Positions 8,857 through 18,100 of a stretch of DNA of 64,000 nucleotides are shown here, one piece after another. The first letter of the stretch is position 1. The number at the start of each line of letters is the position of its first letter. The stretch comes from Phycisphaerales bacterium (lineage in GTDB: Bacteria; Planctomycetota; Phycisphaerae; Phycisphaerales; UBA1924): the NCBI GenBank assembly GCA_022843545.1, contig JALHNL010000007.1, positions 1 to 64,000 of the forward strand. The letters run 5' to 3'. Position numbers and translations under genes: made by a program. The notes under the pieces were generated by a model that made no database searches, had not been told where the DNA came from, and worked only from the letters and a program-made list of their open reading frames with translations.

Positions 8857-9831
8857 ATGGCCGACACCGTTCTCGTCACCGGGGCCGCCGGGTTCATCGG
8901 GTCGCATGTCGTCGCGGCGCTGCTCTCACGCGGGCAGCGCGTCGTGGGCGTCGATAACTTCGACCCCTACTACCCCCGCGCGGCCAAAGAACGCAACCTC
9001 GCCGAGCTCCGCGCCCACCCGCGCCACGCCGACTTCGCCTTCGCCGAGGCCGACATCACCGACCCCGCCGCCATGGCCCGCCTCTTCGCCCAGCACAAGC
9101 CCGCGGGCGTCATCCACCTCGCCGCCAAGGCCGGCGTCCGCCCCAGCCTCGACAACCCCGTCGCCTACGCCCACGCCAACGTCACCGGCACCGCCGTCAT
9201 ACTCGAAGCCGCCCACAAGGCCGGCTGCACGCGCCTGGTCGCCGCGTCGTCCAGTTCGGTCTACGGCAACTGCCCCAAGGCGCCCTTCAGCGAGGAGTTC
9301 GACGTCAGCGAGCCCATCTCGCCCTACGCCGCCACCAAGCGCGCCTGCGAACTCATCGGCTACACCCATTGGCACGTGACGAAGATGCCCACCGGCATGC
9401 TCCGCTTCTTCACCGTCTACGGCCCGCGCCAGCGCCCCGACCTGGCCATCAGCCTCTTCCTCCGCAAGGCCGCGCGCGGCGAAGAGATCGAGGCCTTCGG
9501 CGATCCGCGCTCCAGCCGCGACTACACCTTCATCGACGACATCGTCGCCGGCGTGCTCGCGTCCTACGACCGCGTCCACGAGCGCGGCTACCGCGTCTGG
9601 AATCTCGGCAACAACAGCCCCGTCGCCCTCGCCGACCTCATCGACGCGGTGGGCAAAACCGTCGGCAAACCGGTCCGCGTCAAGGCCCTCCCCGCCCGCG
9701 TGGGCGACGTGCAGCGCACCTGGGCCGACCTCTCTCGCTCCAGTGCCGAGATCGGCTACACGCCCAAGACCTCGCTTCTGGCCGGACTCGCCAGGCAGTT
9801 TGAGTGGCTGAAGGCGACGGGACAGATCTAG
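8857..9831 (+). CDS. NAD-dependent sugar-nucleotide epimerase (UDP-glucuronate/UDP-glucose 4-epimerase type)
   Basis: 324 residues of the extended short-chain dehydrogenase family. The N-terminal Rossmann motif is GAAGFIGSH. The catalytic tyrosine and lysine lie in YAATK, preceded by the serine-rich ASSSSVYG strand. FFTVYGPRQRPDLA and FGDPRSSRDYTFIDD are typical of UDP-glucuronate 4-epimerases and related enzymes. Length is normal for the family. It probably supplies an activated sugar (for example UDP-galacturonate) for surface polysaccharide or glycoprotein, in keeping with the reductase-like gene at 10254. Exact substrate is not decidable by eye. Confidence 0.9.
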   Translation: MADTVLVTGAAGFIGSHVVAALLSRGQRVVGVDNFDPYYPRAAKERNLAELRAHPRHADFAFAEADITDPAAMARLFAQHKPAGVIHLAAKAGVRPSLDNPVAYAHANVTGTAVILEAAHKAGCTRLVAASSSSVYGNCPKAPFSEEFDVSEPISPYAATKRACELIGYTHWHVTKMPTGMLRFFTVYGPRQRPDLAISLFLRKAARGEEIEAFGDPRSSRDYTFIDDIVAGVLASYDRVHERGYRVWNLGNNSPVALADLIDAVGKTVGKPVRVKALPARVGDVQRTWADLSRSSAEIGYTPKTSLLAGLARQFEWLKATGQI

Positions 9832-9853
9832 GGGCCAGCCCAATGGCGAAGGA

Positions 9854-10174
9854 TCACCCGGCCCACTGAGTGCAAGAACAGGCGAAGAACTCGATCATCT
9901 CACGACCTTCGTCGTACACATGGAATCTGATCTCTCTACTCGGGTGTTCGCTCACCTCGTCGATCACTACCCGAGCTCCGTTGAGCGCCGCAGCATCAGA
10001 CACCCGTACTCTCAGATCGGCAATCGGACGAAGAACGAACGAACGCGACCGAATCCGGTCCTTCTCTCGGCAGGCGATTTCGAGGGTTGCGCCAAAGTCG
10101 CCGTTGCACGGAGACAGAGCGAAGTCCAAGCGTTGCAGCTCCCCGCTTGCCAGTTGCCGCAGGACCCAAGTCAT
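9854..10174 (-). CDS. Small protein of unknown function, atypical codon use
   Basis: 106 residues on the minus strand in a 420-bp gap between two epimerase/reductase genes. The translation looks protein-like (ADLRVRVSDAAALNGARVVI, EIRFHVYDEGREMIEFFA) with alternating hydrophobic strands, but I recognise no family. Third codon positions carry noticeably more A and T than the neighbours, suggesting recent acquisition. The ATG at 10172-10174 lies 5 nt after TACGAT (a -10-like element), and the intervening bases GGAGC could also serve as a weak Shine-Dalgarno. The frame stays open upstream to 10630, but that part overlaps the plus-strand gene. A competing plus-strand frame (9920-10186) is less convincing. 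Confidence 0.45.
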   Translation of the reverse strand: MTWVLRQLASGELQRLDFALSPCNGDFGATLEIACREKDRIRSRSFVLRPIADLRVRVSDAAALNGARVVIDEVSEHPSREIRFHVYDEGREMIEFFACSCTQWAG

Positions 10175-10179
10175 GCTCC

Positions 10180-10185
10180 ATCGTA
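10180..10185 (-). promoter_or_regulatory. TACGAT -10 element of the small 9854-10174 gene
   Basis: On the minus strand TACGAT is followed by GGAGC and ATG (5 nt spacing), which supports the chosen start of the small gene. Confidence 0.4.
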
Positions 10186-10242
10186 GGGAAACCTGACACG
10201 CTCTAGGAGGTCCAAATCCCTCAGCATGCCAACACCGCATCC

Positions 10243-10248
10243 TACCGT
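10243..10248 (+). promoter_or_regulatory. TACCGT -10 element, leaderless start of the 10254 gene
   Basis: TACCGT is followed by 5 nt and ATG 10254, with no Shine-Dalgarno sequence. Confidence 0.5.
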
Positions 10249-10253
10249 CACTC

Positions 10254-11240
10254 ATGCTCGAGTGGCCCTCACAGCGCATCATCGTCACCGGCGGCGCCGG
10301 CTTCCTGGGCCGGTCCATCGTCCGCGCTCTCAGCGAACGCGGCGTGCCCGACGCGCACGTCTTCATCCCCCGCTCCCGCGACTTTGACCTCACCCACCCC
10401 GCGCTCGCCGTGCGGATGTTCCGCGCCGCCGCCGACGCGCTGGGCGGCCCGCCCACCCGTGTCATCCACGCCGCCGGCTTCGTGGGTGGGCTGGGCGCCA
10501 ACCGCGCCTTTCCCGCGCGCTTCTTCGCCGACAACCTGCTCATGGCGATCAACCTGCTCGACGCGGCCCGCCGCGAAGGTCTGCTCGACCGCGGGCCGGG
10601 TTCCCTGCACTTCACGCAGGTCTCCACCATGTGCGCCTACGGCGCAGACGCCCCGCTCCCCTACCGCGAGGACGACCTCTTCAAGGGCCTGCCCGACGCC
10701 GACATCGCCTCCTACGGGGTCGCCAAACTCGCGATCCTGCAAGGGCTGCTCGCGTTCGCGAAGCAGCACGCGCTGCGCGGCGCGTACGTCATCCCCGTCA
10801 ACCTCTTCGGCCCCGGCGACAACATCGCCGACGAGAAGAACAGCCACGTCGCCGGCGCGCTGATGCGCCGCTTCGTCGAGGCCGCCGACGCCGCCGCGCC
10901 CGAGGTCGTGTGCTGGGGCACCGGCGCGCCCACGCGCGACTTCATCTTCGTGGACGACGCCGCCGAGGGCGTGGTCCGCGCCGGCGAGGTGGTCGACGAC
11001 TTCACGCCGATCAACATCGCCTCCGGCGCTGAGACCAGCATCAAGTCGCTCGCGGAGACCATCGCCCGCCTCGCGGGCTATCGCGGGCGCATCGTGTGGG
11101 ACGCCGGCAAGGGCGACGGCGTGTCGCGCCGCTGCCTGGACATCACCCGCGCGCAAACGCTCCTGCGCTGGTCCCCGCGCACAAGCCTTGAAGACGGCCT
11201 CTCCCGGACAATCGCGTGGTACCGCGAGTCGCGCCGGTAG
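10254..11240 (+). CDS. NAD(P)-dependent epimerase/reductase, GDP-L-fucose synthase-like
   Basis: 328 residues of the extended SDR family. IVTGGAGFLGRSIV is the dinucleotide-binding loop. VGGLGANRAFPARFFADNLLMAINLLDAA closely follows the GDP-fucose synthase pattern (VGGI.AN..YPA.F...N....N...AA). STMCAYG and YGVAK hold the catalytic Ser/Tyr/Lys. WGTGAPTRDFIFVDD is the usual substrate-binding strand. GDP-fucose synthase converts GDP-4-keto-6-deoxymannose to GDP-L-fucose; the partner GDP-mannose dehydratase is not in the window, so the substrate remains an inference. It probably serves surface polysaccharide synthesis along with the epimerase at 8857. Confidence 0.85.
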   Translation: MLEWPSQRIIVTGGAGFLGRSIVRALSERGVPDAHVFIPRSRDFDLTHPALAVRMFRAAADALGGPPTRVIHAAGFVGGLGANRAFPARFFADNLLMAINLLDAARREGLLDRGPGSLHFTQVSTMCAYGADAPLPYREDDLFKGLPDADIASYGVAKLAILQGLLAFAKQHALRGAYVIPVNLFGPGDNIADEKNSHVAGALMRRFVEAADAAAPEVVCWGTGAPTRDFIFVDDAAEGVVRAGEVVDDFTPINIASGAETSIKSLAETIARLAGYRGRIVWDAGKGDGVSRRCLDITRAQTLLRWSPRTSLEDGLSRTIAWYRESRR

Positions 11241-11261
11241 GCCTCTGGCCAGGCAGCAGCG

Positions 11262-13007
11262 TTAGAGCGCGCAGCCGTCGCTGAACGCGTTCACGAACCC
11301 GATCACGTCATCGACGGTGAGTTGCCCGTCCCCGCCCACCACGCCGCCGACCTCGGCGATGTCCGCGAAGAGGTTCCCGTCGCCGAACGCGTTGAAGAAC
11401 GCGATCGTGTCATCGACCGTGTACACGCCGTCGGGCGCGCCGGCGCCGCCGACATTCGTCAAGTCCGCCGGGCAGCGCGTGACGCTCGCGGACAGGATCG
11501 CCGACGAACCGTCGGTGAACGTGGCTTGGTACACCACCTGCCCGCGCTCGCTCATGGAACTGGGCTTGCCGTCCTGGTTGCCGGTGTCCAGGGTGGTGCG
11601 GATGCTCGAGACCACTTTGTTTGCGCCGCCGACGTTCAGGGTCGCGCCGGTCCTCACCACCAGCCGGGTGCCGAGCTTGTCCCACGCGTACAGCGCGGTG
11701 TTGTTGCTCGAGTCCACGCCCGCGCCCGTCAGCGTCGCGCGGTACAGAATGGTGCCCTGGCTGTTGATCACCGCGCCGCCGAAGCCCGCGATGGTCGCGC
11801 CGCCCGCGCCCACGCCCGCCGCGCCCTTCACGGCCACCAGCGTGATCGCGCCGGGCACGTTGGTCCACAGCGCCAGGTCGTTGGTGCTGTTCACGCTCCC
11901 GCCCGTCAGCGCCGAAAGCAGCACCACCCGCCCGTACGCGTTGATGCGAGGGAACCCGGGGATCGACAGGGAGGTGTTGAGCAGACCGGGAGCCGCCTCG
12001 CCCGAGCGAACGATCTGCGCAAACGGCCCGCCCGCGTTGCTCCACGCCGCCGCGTCGTTGAACGCGGTGATGCCCGTCCCGCGCATGTTGCCCGAAAACG
12101 CCAGGTTGCCCGCCGCGTTGATCGCCGGCGCCCCCAGCGGGCCGTAGCGGATCCCCGCCGGCTGGTTCGGGGCCTGCTGCCCCTCGCGGGCGCCCGTGGA
12201 GATGGCGTTGGGAAGCCCGCGGGCCACCAGTTGGTCGTTGGTCGTGCTCACCCCGCTGCCCGCGATCACCGCCGTGAACGCGAGCTGGCCCGAAGCGTTG
12301 ATCGTCGGCAGGCCCAGCGAGGTGTACAGCGTGCCGGGGATGAACAGGGTCAGGTCGCCAGTCCGCGCCGCCGCCGACAGCGCGCCCAGCCCGCTCCAGA
12401 TGCCCACGTTGTTGCTGCTGTCCACGAACGGCCCGTTCAGCGTCGCGTACAGCGCCGCGTGCCCGTTGGCCCCCAGCCGCAGCGTGTCGAAGCTGCCGAA
12501 CACCTCTTCGTTGAACGTGCCCGGCGGAGCGTCGCCCGTCCGCCCCAGCAGGGCCGATGCCCCGCCCGTCGAGAACACCGCCACGCGGTTGTTCTGGAAC
12601 GTCGAGCCCGCGCCCAGCGTCGCCGTGAACGCCACCGCGCCTGTGCCCGCGATCAGCGGATCATCAAAGTCGGCATAGCCCGTGCCCGCCACGCCCGGCG
12701 GAGTCTGCCCCGATCCCGCGACGAGCGACAGCGTCGCCGAGCGGCCCGCGAACACGCCCGACTGACCCCCGAACGACCCCTTGAACGCCACCGAGCCGTC
12801 GGCGTTCACGCTGGGCGTGCCGAAGCCGGAGAAGGACTGTCCGGACACGCCCGGAACCGCCGCGCCGCTGACGACGAACGGACGGTTGTCGACCTGACCG
12901 CTGGCCACGCTCGAACCGGCGAGTGAGGCAAGCAAAAGTACCTGAAGTGACAGACGACCACGCGACCGCGCGGTCAAAGTGAAGAACGCCTCGCCGTGCA
13001 TGTTCAT
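11262..13007 (-). CDS. Secreted NxxGxxAF tandem-repeat protein with GC-type dockerin tail
   Basis: 581 residues. A signal peptide ends near SSVASGQ. The body is at least six imperfect repeats of about 65-75 residues, each with an NxxGxxAF-type strand (NADGSVAF, NASGQLAF, NAAGNLAF) and a later SSNN/STND plus W segment (NVGIWSG, NDLALWTN). This is a planctomycete-type surface repeat fold, perhaps a propeller. The last about 70 residues form a GC-type dockerin with two calcium-loop-like halves (DGVYTVDDTIAFFNAF and DGQLTVDDVIGFVNAF). A GGAGGGG Shine-Dalgarno precedes ATG 13007; the in-frame ATG at 13001 is also possible. It is a paralogue of the next gene upstream. Confidence 0.85.
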   Translation of the reverse strand: MNMHGEAFFTLTARSRGRLSLQVLLLASLAGSSVASGQVDNRPFVVSGAAVPGVSGQSFSGFGTPSVNADGSVAFKGSFGGQSGVFAGRSATLSLVAGSGQTPPGVAGTGYADFDDPLIAGTGAVAFTATLGAGSTFQNNRVAVFSTGGASALLGRTGDAPPGTFNEEVFGSFDTLRLGANGHAALYATLNGPFVDSSNNVGIWSGLGALSAAARTGDLTLFIPGTLYTSLGLPTINASGQLAFTAVIAGSGVSTTNDQLVARGLPNAISTGAREGQQAPNQPAGIRYGPLGAPAINAAGNLAFSGNMRGTGITAFNDAAAWSNAGGPFAQIVRSGEAAPGLLNTSLSIPGFPRINAYGRVVLLSALTGGSVNSTNDLALWTNVPGAITLVAVKGAAGVGAGGATIAGFGGAVINSQGTILYRATLTGAGVDSSNNTALYAWDKLGTRLVVRTGATLNVGGANKVVSSIRTTLDTGNQDGKPSSMSERGQVVYQATFTDGSSAILSASVTRCPADLTNVGGAGAPDGVYTVDDTIAFFNAFGDGNLFADIAEVGGVVGGDGQLTVDDVIGFVNAFSDGCAL

Positions 13008-13135
13008 CTCCAATTCCCCTCCAAAATTGGCAAAACACTCATCGGCCGCGGGTTGGCGCGGACGCCGACGAGGTTCAACCTACTAGGGTTATCGGAGTAT
13101 GCAAGCGATTTCGAGCGAAACAGCCAAACCCGCTG

Positions 13136-13155
13136 GAGATACCACGGGGTATCTC
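13136..13155. promoter_or_regulatory. Palindrome GAGATACC-N4-GGTATCTC upstream of the 13007 gene
   Basis: A perfect 8-bp inverted repeat with a 4-nt centre in the AT-richer 213-bp gap between the two paralogues. It lies about 130 bp upstream of the 13007 start, and a protein-binding operator is plausible. No confident promoter was identified here. Confidence 0.4.
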
Positions 13156-13226
13156 AGTGAACCTAGGGAATACCAAGGCTCACCCTTGAGTTAAATTACT
13201 TCCCTAAATGAGGTCGCTTTTCACCC

Positions 13227-14909
13227 TTAGCGGGCGGCTTCATAACTCGCGGTAAACGCGTCCAGGTCGCGCTGGTCCACCACGCCGTCGCCGCCGGGGA
13301 GGCCGTCGACCCGACCCGAGATGTCCGCCGCGAGGTCGCCGCTTGCAAACGCGGCCATAAACGTCGTCAGATCCTCGCGGGTGATCCGTCCGTCGCTGAG
13401 CATCTGGCCCGAGACGGTCGCCACGTCGGCGGCGGCCTTGGGCAGCGTGCCCAGCAGGATCGCCTCGCTCTTGTCGTCGTACACGACCTTCACCGCGACC
13501 ACGCCCTCGCTGCTCAGGCCGGTGGCCCGGCCGTCCTCGCCGCCCGAGCCGGCGACGAACCCGAAGGTCATCACGCGCTTGGCGGGCCCGCGGGCCTGGG
13601 CGACCTCGTCGCCGGTAGCCAGCACGGTGACCGGACCGCGCGAGGGGTCCCACGCCAGCAGGGCCTCGCGGGCCTGCTGGCCATCCTGCACGCGGGCGAT
13701 GAACACCACGCGCCCGCCGCGGGCCGCGGCGCACTCGCGCAGCTGCAGGACGGTCATGGCGCGAGCGGAGCCGAACTCCTCGCCCTCGCGCGCGATCATG
13801 AACCGATCGCCCTGCGCGGTCGTCAGCCACAGCGCCATGTCGTTCCCGGCGTTCACGCCCGGGCCCATCACCGAGCCCATGAACGCCGCGTTGCCGTCCG
13901 CGTCCAGCAGCGGAGCGCCGAGCAGGCCCACGCTCAGCCCGCCCGGCAGCGCGTCGCCCATGCGAACGGCGGCGCGCCCTTCGGACACCACCGCAAAGTC
14001 GTTGCCCCAGTTCACGCCGCCGCCGGTCAGCATCGAGGTGAACGCGAGCGTGCCCGCGCCGTTCAGGCCCGGCATCGTGAACGTCGAGACCGCCGCGCCC
14101 GGCGCGTTGGAGAGGGTCATGCCCTCGCCCGCGCCCACGCCCAGCACGCCGCCGGTGAGCATGAACACGCCCGCGTCGCTGGCGCTCTGCGGGTTGGCGT
14201 CGGCCAGGAAGCCCTGGAAGGCCGCCTGCCCGGCCGGGTTCACCGACGGTTCGCCGATGGTGTCCAGCGACCGCCCGCCCAGGCCGCCCTGAGGCTGACC
14301 CTGACGGAAGGCCTGCGGGCCCGTGCCCGGCGCCGCCCAGAGCAGCGCACGCGAGCCGCCCTCCAGCCCCGCGATCATCGCGACGTGGCCCCCGTGGCCC
14401 ATCACCAGCGAGCCCAGATCATCGATCACCGCGCCCGCGGCATTCTCGCCGGCCCGGGCCACCGTGCGCAGCCCGCCAACGCGCCCCTGCATCACCGCCG
14501 CCTCACCGCTGAAGCCCGTGCCCACCAGCCGCGTGGAGAACGCCAGGTTCGCGTCCTGACCCATCACCAGCGAGTCAAAGCCGAACATGCGGGCGTTGCG
14601 CACGCCCGGGGCCGCCGAGCCCGACCGCGCCGCGGCGGCCAGCCGCCCGCGGGCGTTGCGGACGATGACGGCCTGGTCGTTGCCGGGGTTCACACCCTTT
14701 CCCGAGAGCCGGGCGACAAAGCCGACCTGCCCCTCGGGGCTCACCACGGGGCTGTCAAAGCCGGCCAGGCGGGTCGAGCCCGCGCCGCTGGACTGTCCGG
14801 TGACCGCCACGGTCGAGAGCGCGACCTGCCCCGCCGCGGGAGCGGCCAGGCAACCCCCGGCAAGCAGGGCCAGGGCGAGATTCCGGTGCATCAGGGCGCG
14901 ATTCGGCAT
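13227..14909 (-). CDS. Secreted NxxGxxAF tandem-repeat protein, paralogue of the 13007 gene, degenerate dockerin tail
   Basis: 560 residues. A signal peptide (about 1-30, ending APAAGQ) is followed by repeats of the same kind as its downstream neighbour (NPAGQAAF, NGAGTLAF, DADGNAAF, each with GND and a W or V strand). The C-terminus (ADVATVSGQMLSDGRITRED to the end) is a dockerin-like pair of D-rich loops (SDGRITREDLTTF, GGDGVVDQRDLDAF) that lacks the usual cysteines, so it is a diverged version. The start at 14909 has GGAG 6 nt upstream, inside the palindrome GTTCGGCTCCGAAC (14910-14923). An open frame to 15095 exists, but it would run across the terminator hairpin of the gene upstream. Confidence 0.83.
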   Translation of the reverse strand: MPNRALMHRNLALALLAGGCLAAPAAGQVALSTVAVTGQSSGAGSTRLAGFDSPVVSPEGQVGFVARLSGKGVNPGNDQAVIVRNARGRLAAAARSGSAAPGVRNARMFGFDSLVMGQDANLAFSTRLVGTGFSGEAAVMQGRVGGLRTVARAGENAAGAVIDDLGSLVMGHGGHVAMIAGLEGGSRALLWAAPGTGPQAFRQGQPQGGLGGRSLDTIGEPSVNPAGQAAFQGFLADANPQSASDAGVFMLTGGVLGVGAGEGMTLSNAPGAAVSTFTMPGLNGAGTLAFTSMLTGGGVNWGNDFAVVSEGRAAVRMGDALPGGLSVGLLGAPLLDADGNAAFMGSVMGPGVNAGNDMALWLTTAQGDRFMIAREGEEFGSARAMTVLQLRECAAARGGRVVFIARVQDGQQAREALLAWDPSRGPVTVLATGDEVAQARGPAKRVMTFGFVAGSGGEDGRATGLSSEGVVAVKVVYDDKSEAILLGTLPKAAADVATVSGQMLSDGRITREDLTTFMAAFASGDLAADISGRVDGLPGGDGVVDQRDLDAFTASYEAAR

Positions 14910-15046
14910 GTTCGGCTCCGAACAAAGAGAGTGCGAGGTCAGACCCATCCCTGCGGGAAGAGATCGGATCAGACCGCCCGGAGCGGAAGGGCAGGGAACC
15001 TGGAGAAGGCGGATCGCGCGTAAGCCCTGCGGGCCCTGCGGCGCAG

Positions 15047-15086
15047 CGAAAGAAAACGCCCGCCCGAGAACGATCCCGGGCGGGCG
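15047..15086 (-). terminator. Rho-independent terminator of the GH15-like gene
   Basis: A perfect 10-bp stem (15057-15066 with 15077-15086), 10-nt loop, then a GTTTTCTTTC tract on the minus strand, 30 nt beyond the stop codon at 15117. Confidence 0.75.
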
Positions 15087-15116
15087 CAGATTCACGTCCG
15101 ATCATCTGTCACGCGA

Positions 15117-18100
15117 TTACTGGCAGCCGTCGCTGAACGCGTTGACGAACTCGATGATGTCGTCCACGGTGAGCTGACCGTCGGGCCCGCTGGGCAGCCC
15201 GCCGATGCCGGTGACGTCGGCCAGGTTGCACGGGGCCGAGCCCGGGCAGTTGATGCCGTCGGAGAAGGTGTTGACGAACGCGATGATGTCGTCCACCGTG
15301 AGCTGCCCGTCGGGGCCCGCGCCGGTGTCGCCGATGTCGGTGACATCGGCGAGCGACCGCCCGAAGACCTCGATGGTGGTGGTGACGCCCGCGCCGACGG
15401 CCAGAGCCCCGTCGACGGTGACCGCGCCGATCGACGCGTTCACGCTCGTCGGGGCGACGGGCACGCCGTTCACCACCACGCGGCAGGGCGCGGCGTTCAG
15501 CCCGTAGCGGACCACGGTGCTGAAGTTGGCGGCGTTGCCCGCGTCGTTGGTGATGATGTGGGCGGTGCTGTAGGCGCGGCGCTCGACCTGCACGTCGAAC
15601 GTGCCCGCGCCCACGCGGACGTTGTTGAACTTCATGGTGTCCCAGCCGCCGGGGAGCTTGGGCTTGATGCGCAGGGTGTTGCCCGGCGCGTCGGGGGTGT
15701 AGTCGAGCAGGAGCATCATCGCGTCCACGTAGAAGGACATCGACTCCCACGCGTTGGGCCAGGCGGTCTGGAGCGTGAAGTCGGGCTGGCCCGGGTAGAG
15801 CAGCGAGTTGATGGGTGACATCTGCTCAGCGCCGAACCCGATGGGCCCGTTGTGGTCCGCGGCTCGGTTGATGCGGAAGAGGTGGTTGTCAATGTCGCCC
15901 GTGCCCGGCGTGAAGTTCTGACGCAGGGCGTAGTACGCGCCGTACCACAGCGTGGTGAGGAACCACGGGCCGGCGCGGGTGGGGCCCAGCGCCGCGTTGC
16001 CCCAGTACGAGTCGCCGTAGTACCGGTCGATCAGCCCCACGAAGTCCGAAGCGTCGTTGTTGAACTGACCGGCGAAGCGCACCAGCGGCTTGGTGGCGCC
16101 GAAGCGGTCGGTGGCCACGCCGTTGATGCGGTCGATGATCTTCACCGCGCCGGGGTGCGTGGGGTCCACCACGTAGAACGGATACACCACGCCCAGCAGC
16201 GACGCGTCGGTGTTCTCGCCGTTCCAGTTGATCTTGTCGAGCAGGCCGGCGAGCACGCCGTTGGCGCGGTTCGTGAAGTCGGCCGCGTCGGCGGGCTGGC
16301 CCAGGATCGTGGCGATGCTCGCCGCGTCGCGCAGGCCGCGGACGATGTTGGCGTTGGACATGATGAACGTGTCGTACTGGTCCTCCCAGATGTTGTTCGA
16401 GTACATCATGAAGGTCGACGAGCCGGGGTACGACGCGCGGTGGTTCAGGCGCGTCCCGTCGTTCACCGACGTCTGGCTCATCGCGATCGCCGCGTCCTTC
16501 ACGATGGCGTAGTTGGTGTTGGCGGGGTTGCCGGCCTGCGCGTCGTTCAGATACGCCAGGTCGCCCGTGACCAGGTAGTTGTAGTAGATCATCCACGGGA
16601 TCACCGCCGTCTCGTCCACCTGCGGCGCGCCCCACACCGTGTACCCGTCGGTGGTGTACTTCTGCTTCCAGAAGCCCTTGCGGGTGCCGAAGAAGGGCGA
16701 ACCGCCCGCCGCGGCGAACCCGGGGGTGTTGCCCGGGGTCCAGGTCTCAAAGTCGCGGAAGGTGGTGTCGCGGAGGAAGTCGGTCATGCGGTCGACGATC
16801 GCGGTGTGACCGGTGCGCGCGAGGGTCACGCCGGCCCACGCCATGTCGCGGGGCCACACGTACGGATACGCGCCGTTGCGGAAGCCGGCGATGAGCCCGC
16901 CATTGCGCTCGTCAAAGTGCAGCATCGTGCCCAGGATGCCGCGGTCGAACAGGGTCTGCAGGCGCGCGTCGGGCACCTCGATGGTGACGCCCTGGGTCAG
17001 GAAGTTCTGCCAGTACGCGTCGGTCTGCGACTGCCACACGGAGGTGTTGCCGTCGCGGAACCACTGGATGACATTGGCCATCTGGGTGTTGTACACGCCG
17101 GGCCCGTTGATGCCGGCGAAGGCATCGCGGCCCGCGGGACGCTCAAACCCGCCCACGATGATGAAGTTCACCTCCACGTCCTGACCCGAGGGCAGCACGA
17201 CCTGCTGCCCGATCCAGCCCTGCCCGTTGTCGCCCGAGGTGTCGCGCCAGGCGTCGGAGCTCATGGTGCCGCCGGTGCCGTTGACGGCCGGGACAGTCTT
17301 CATGGCGGCGGCGAGGAAGACCGAGACGTTCTTCTCGTAGCCGCTGAAGGTGGTGATGTTGTACTCCTGGCCGGGCCCGATGGAGCCGGTGTTGGTGGCG
17401 ATGCGGAACTGGTTGTCGCCCGCGATCATCGCCCCCAGCATGTCCGTGCTCTTGAGCATGAAGTCGTACTGGTCGCCGCCGTTGAGGGCCGGGTCCATGT
17501 ACAGATAGACGTTGACGGTCTCGGCGCCAGGGTTGTTGTTGCGCAGGATCATGCGCTTGATGGTCATGCCCGGGCTGCCGTTGGGCGGCGTGAAGACGCC
17601 CTTGGGCGAGAAGTCAAACTGCGTGACGCTGATGTTGCGCCCGCCGCGGACCAGCCGGCTCTGGGTGCGGATGGTCTGGGTGCGGGGCTCGTACTGCTGC
17701 TGGATATCGACGAAGTCGGTCCCGTTCTGGTTGGTCAGCCAGCTGGTCACGTCGCCGGCGCGGATGCCGGTGATGATCTGGTTCAGGTGCATCTGCCCGC
17801 GGTTGTCCAGAGGCAGGCCGGCGGGGAAGGTGTCCAGCCCGTCGACGTAGCCCTCGTTCTTGGTGCCGATGCCCTGCACGCCGCCGGCGCCGGGGTAGTA
17901 CACGTCAAAGACGTTGCCGTTGCGGTCCAGCATCGCGTTGATGTAGTTGTTCCCGACGACACCCTCTTCCTTCCACGCGTGGAAGGGCGGGTAGCCGATG
18001 CCCTCGGCGCCGGGGAAGTTGGAGCCCTGCCCTGGCCAGGCGAGCAGGTTGGTGTAGGCGTGGATCAGACCGGTGGCCTGCGCCGCCGGCGAGTTGCTCC

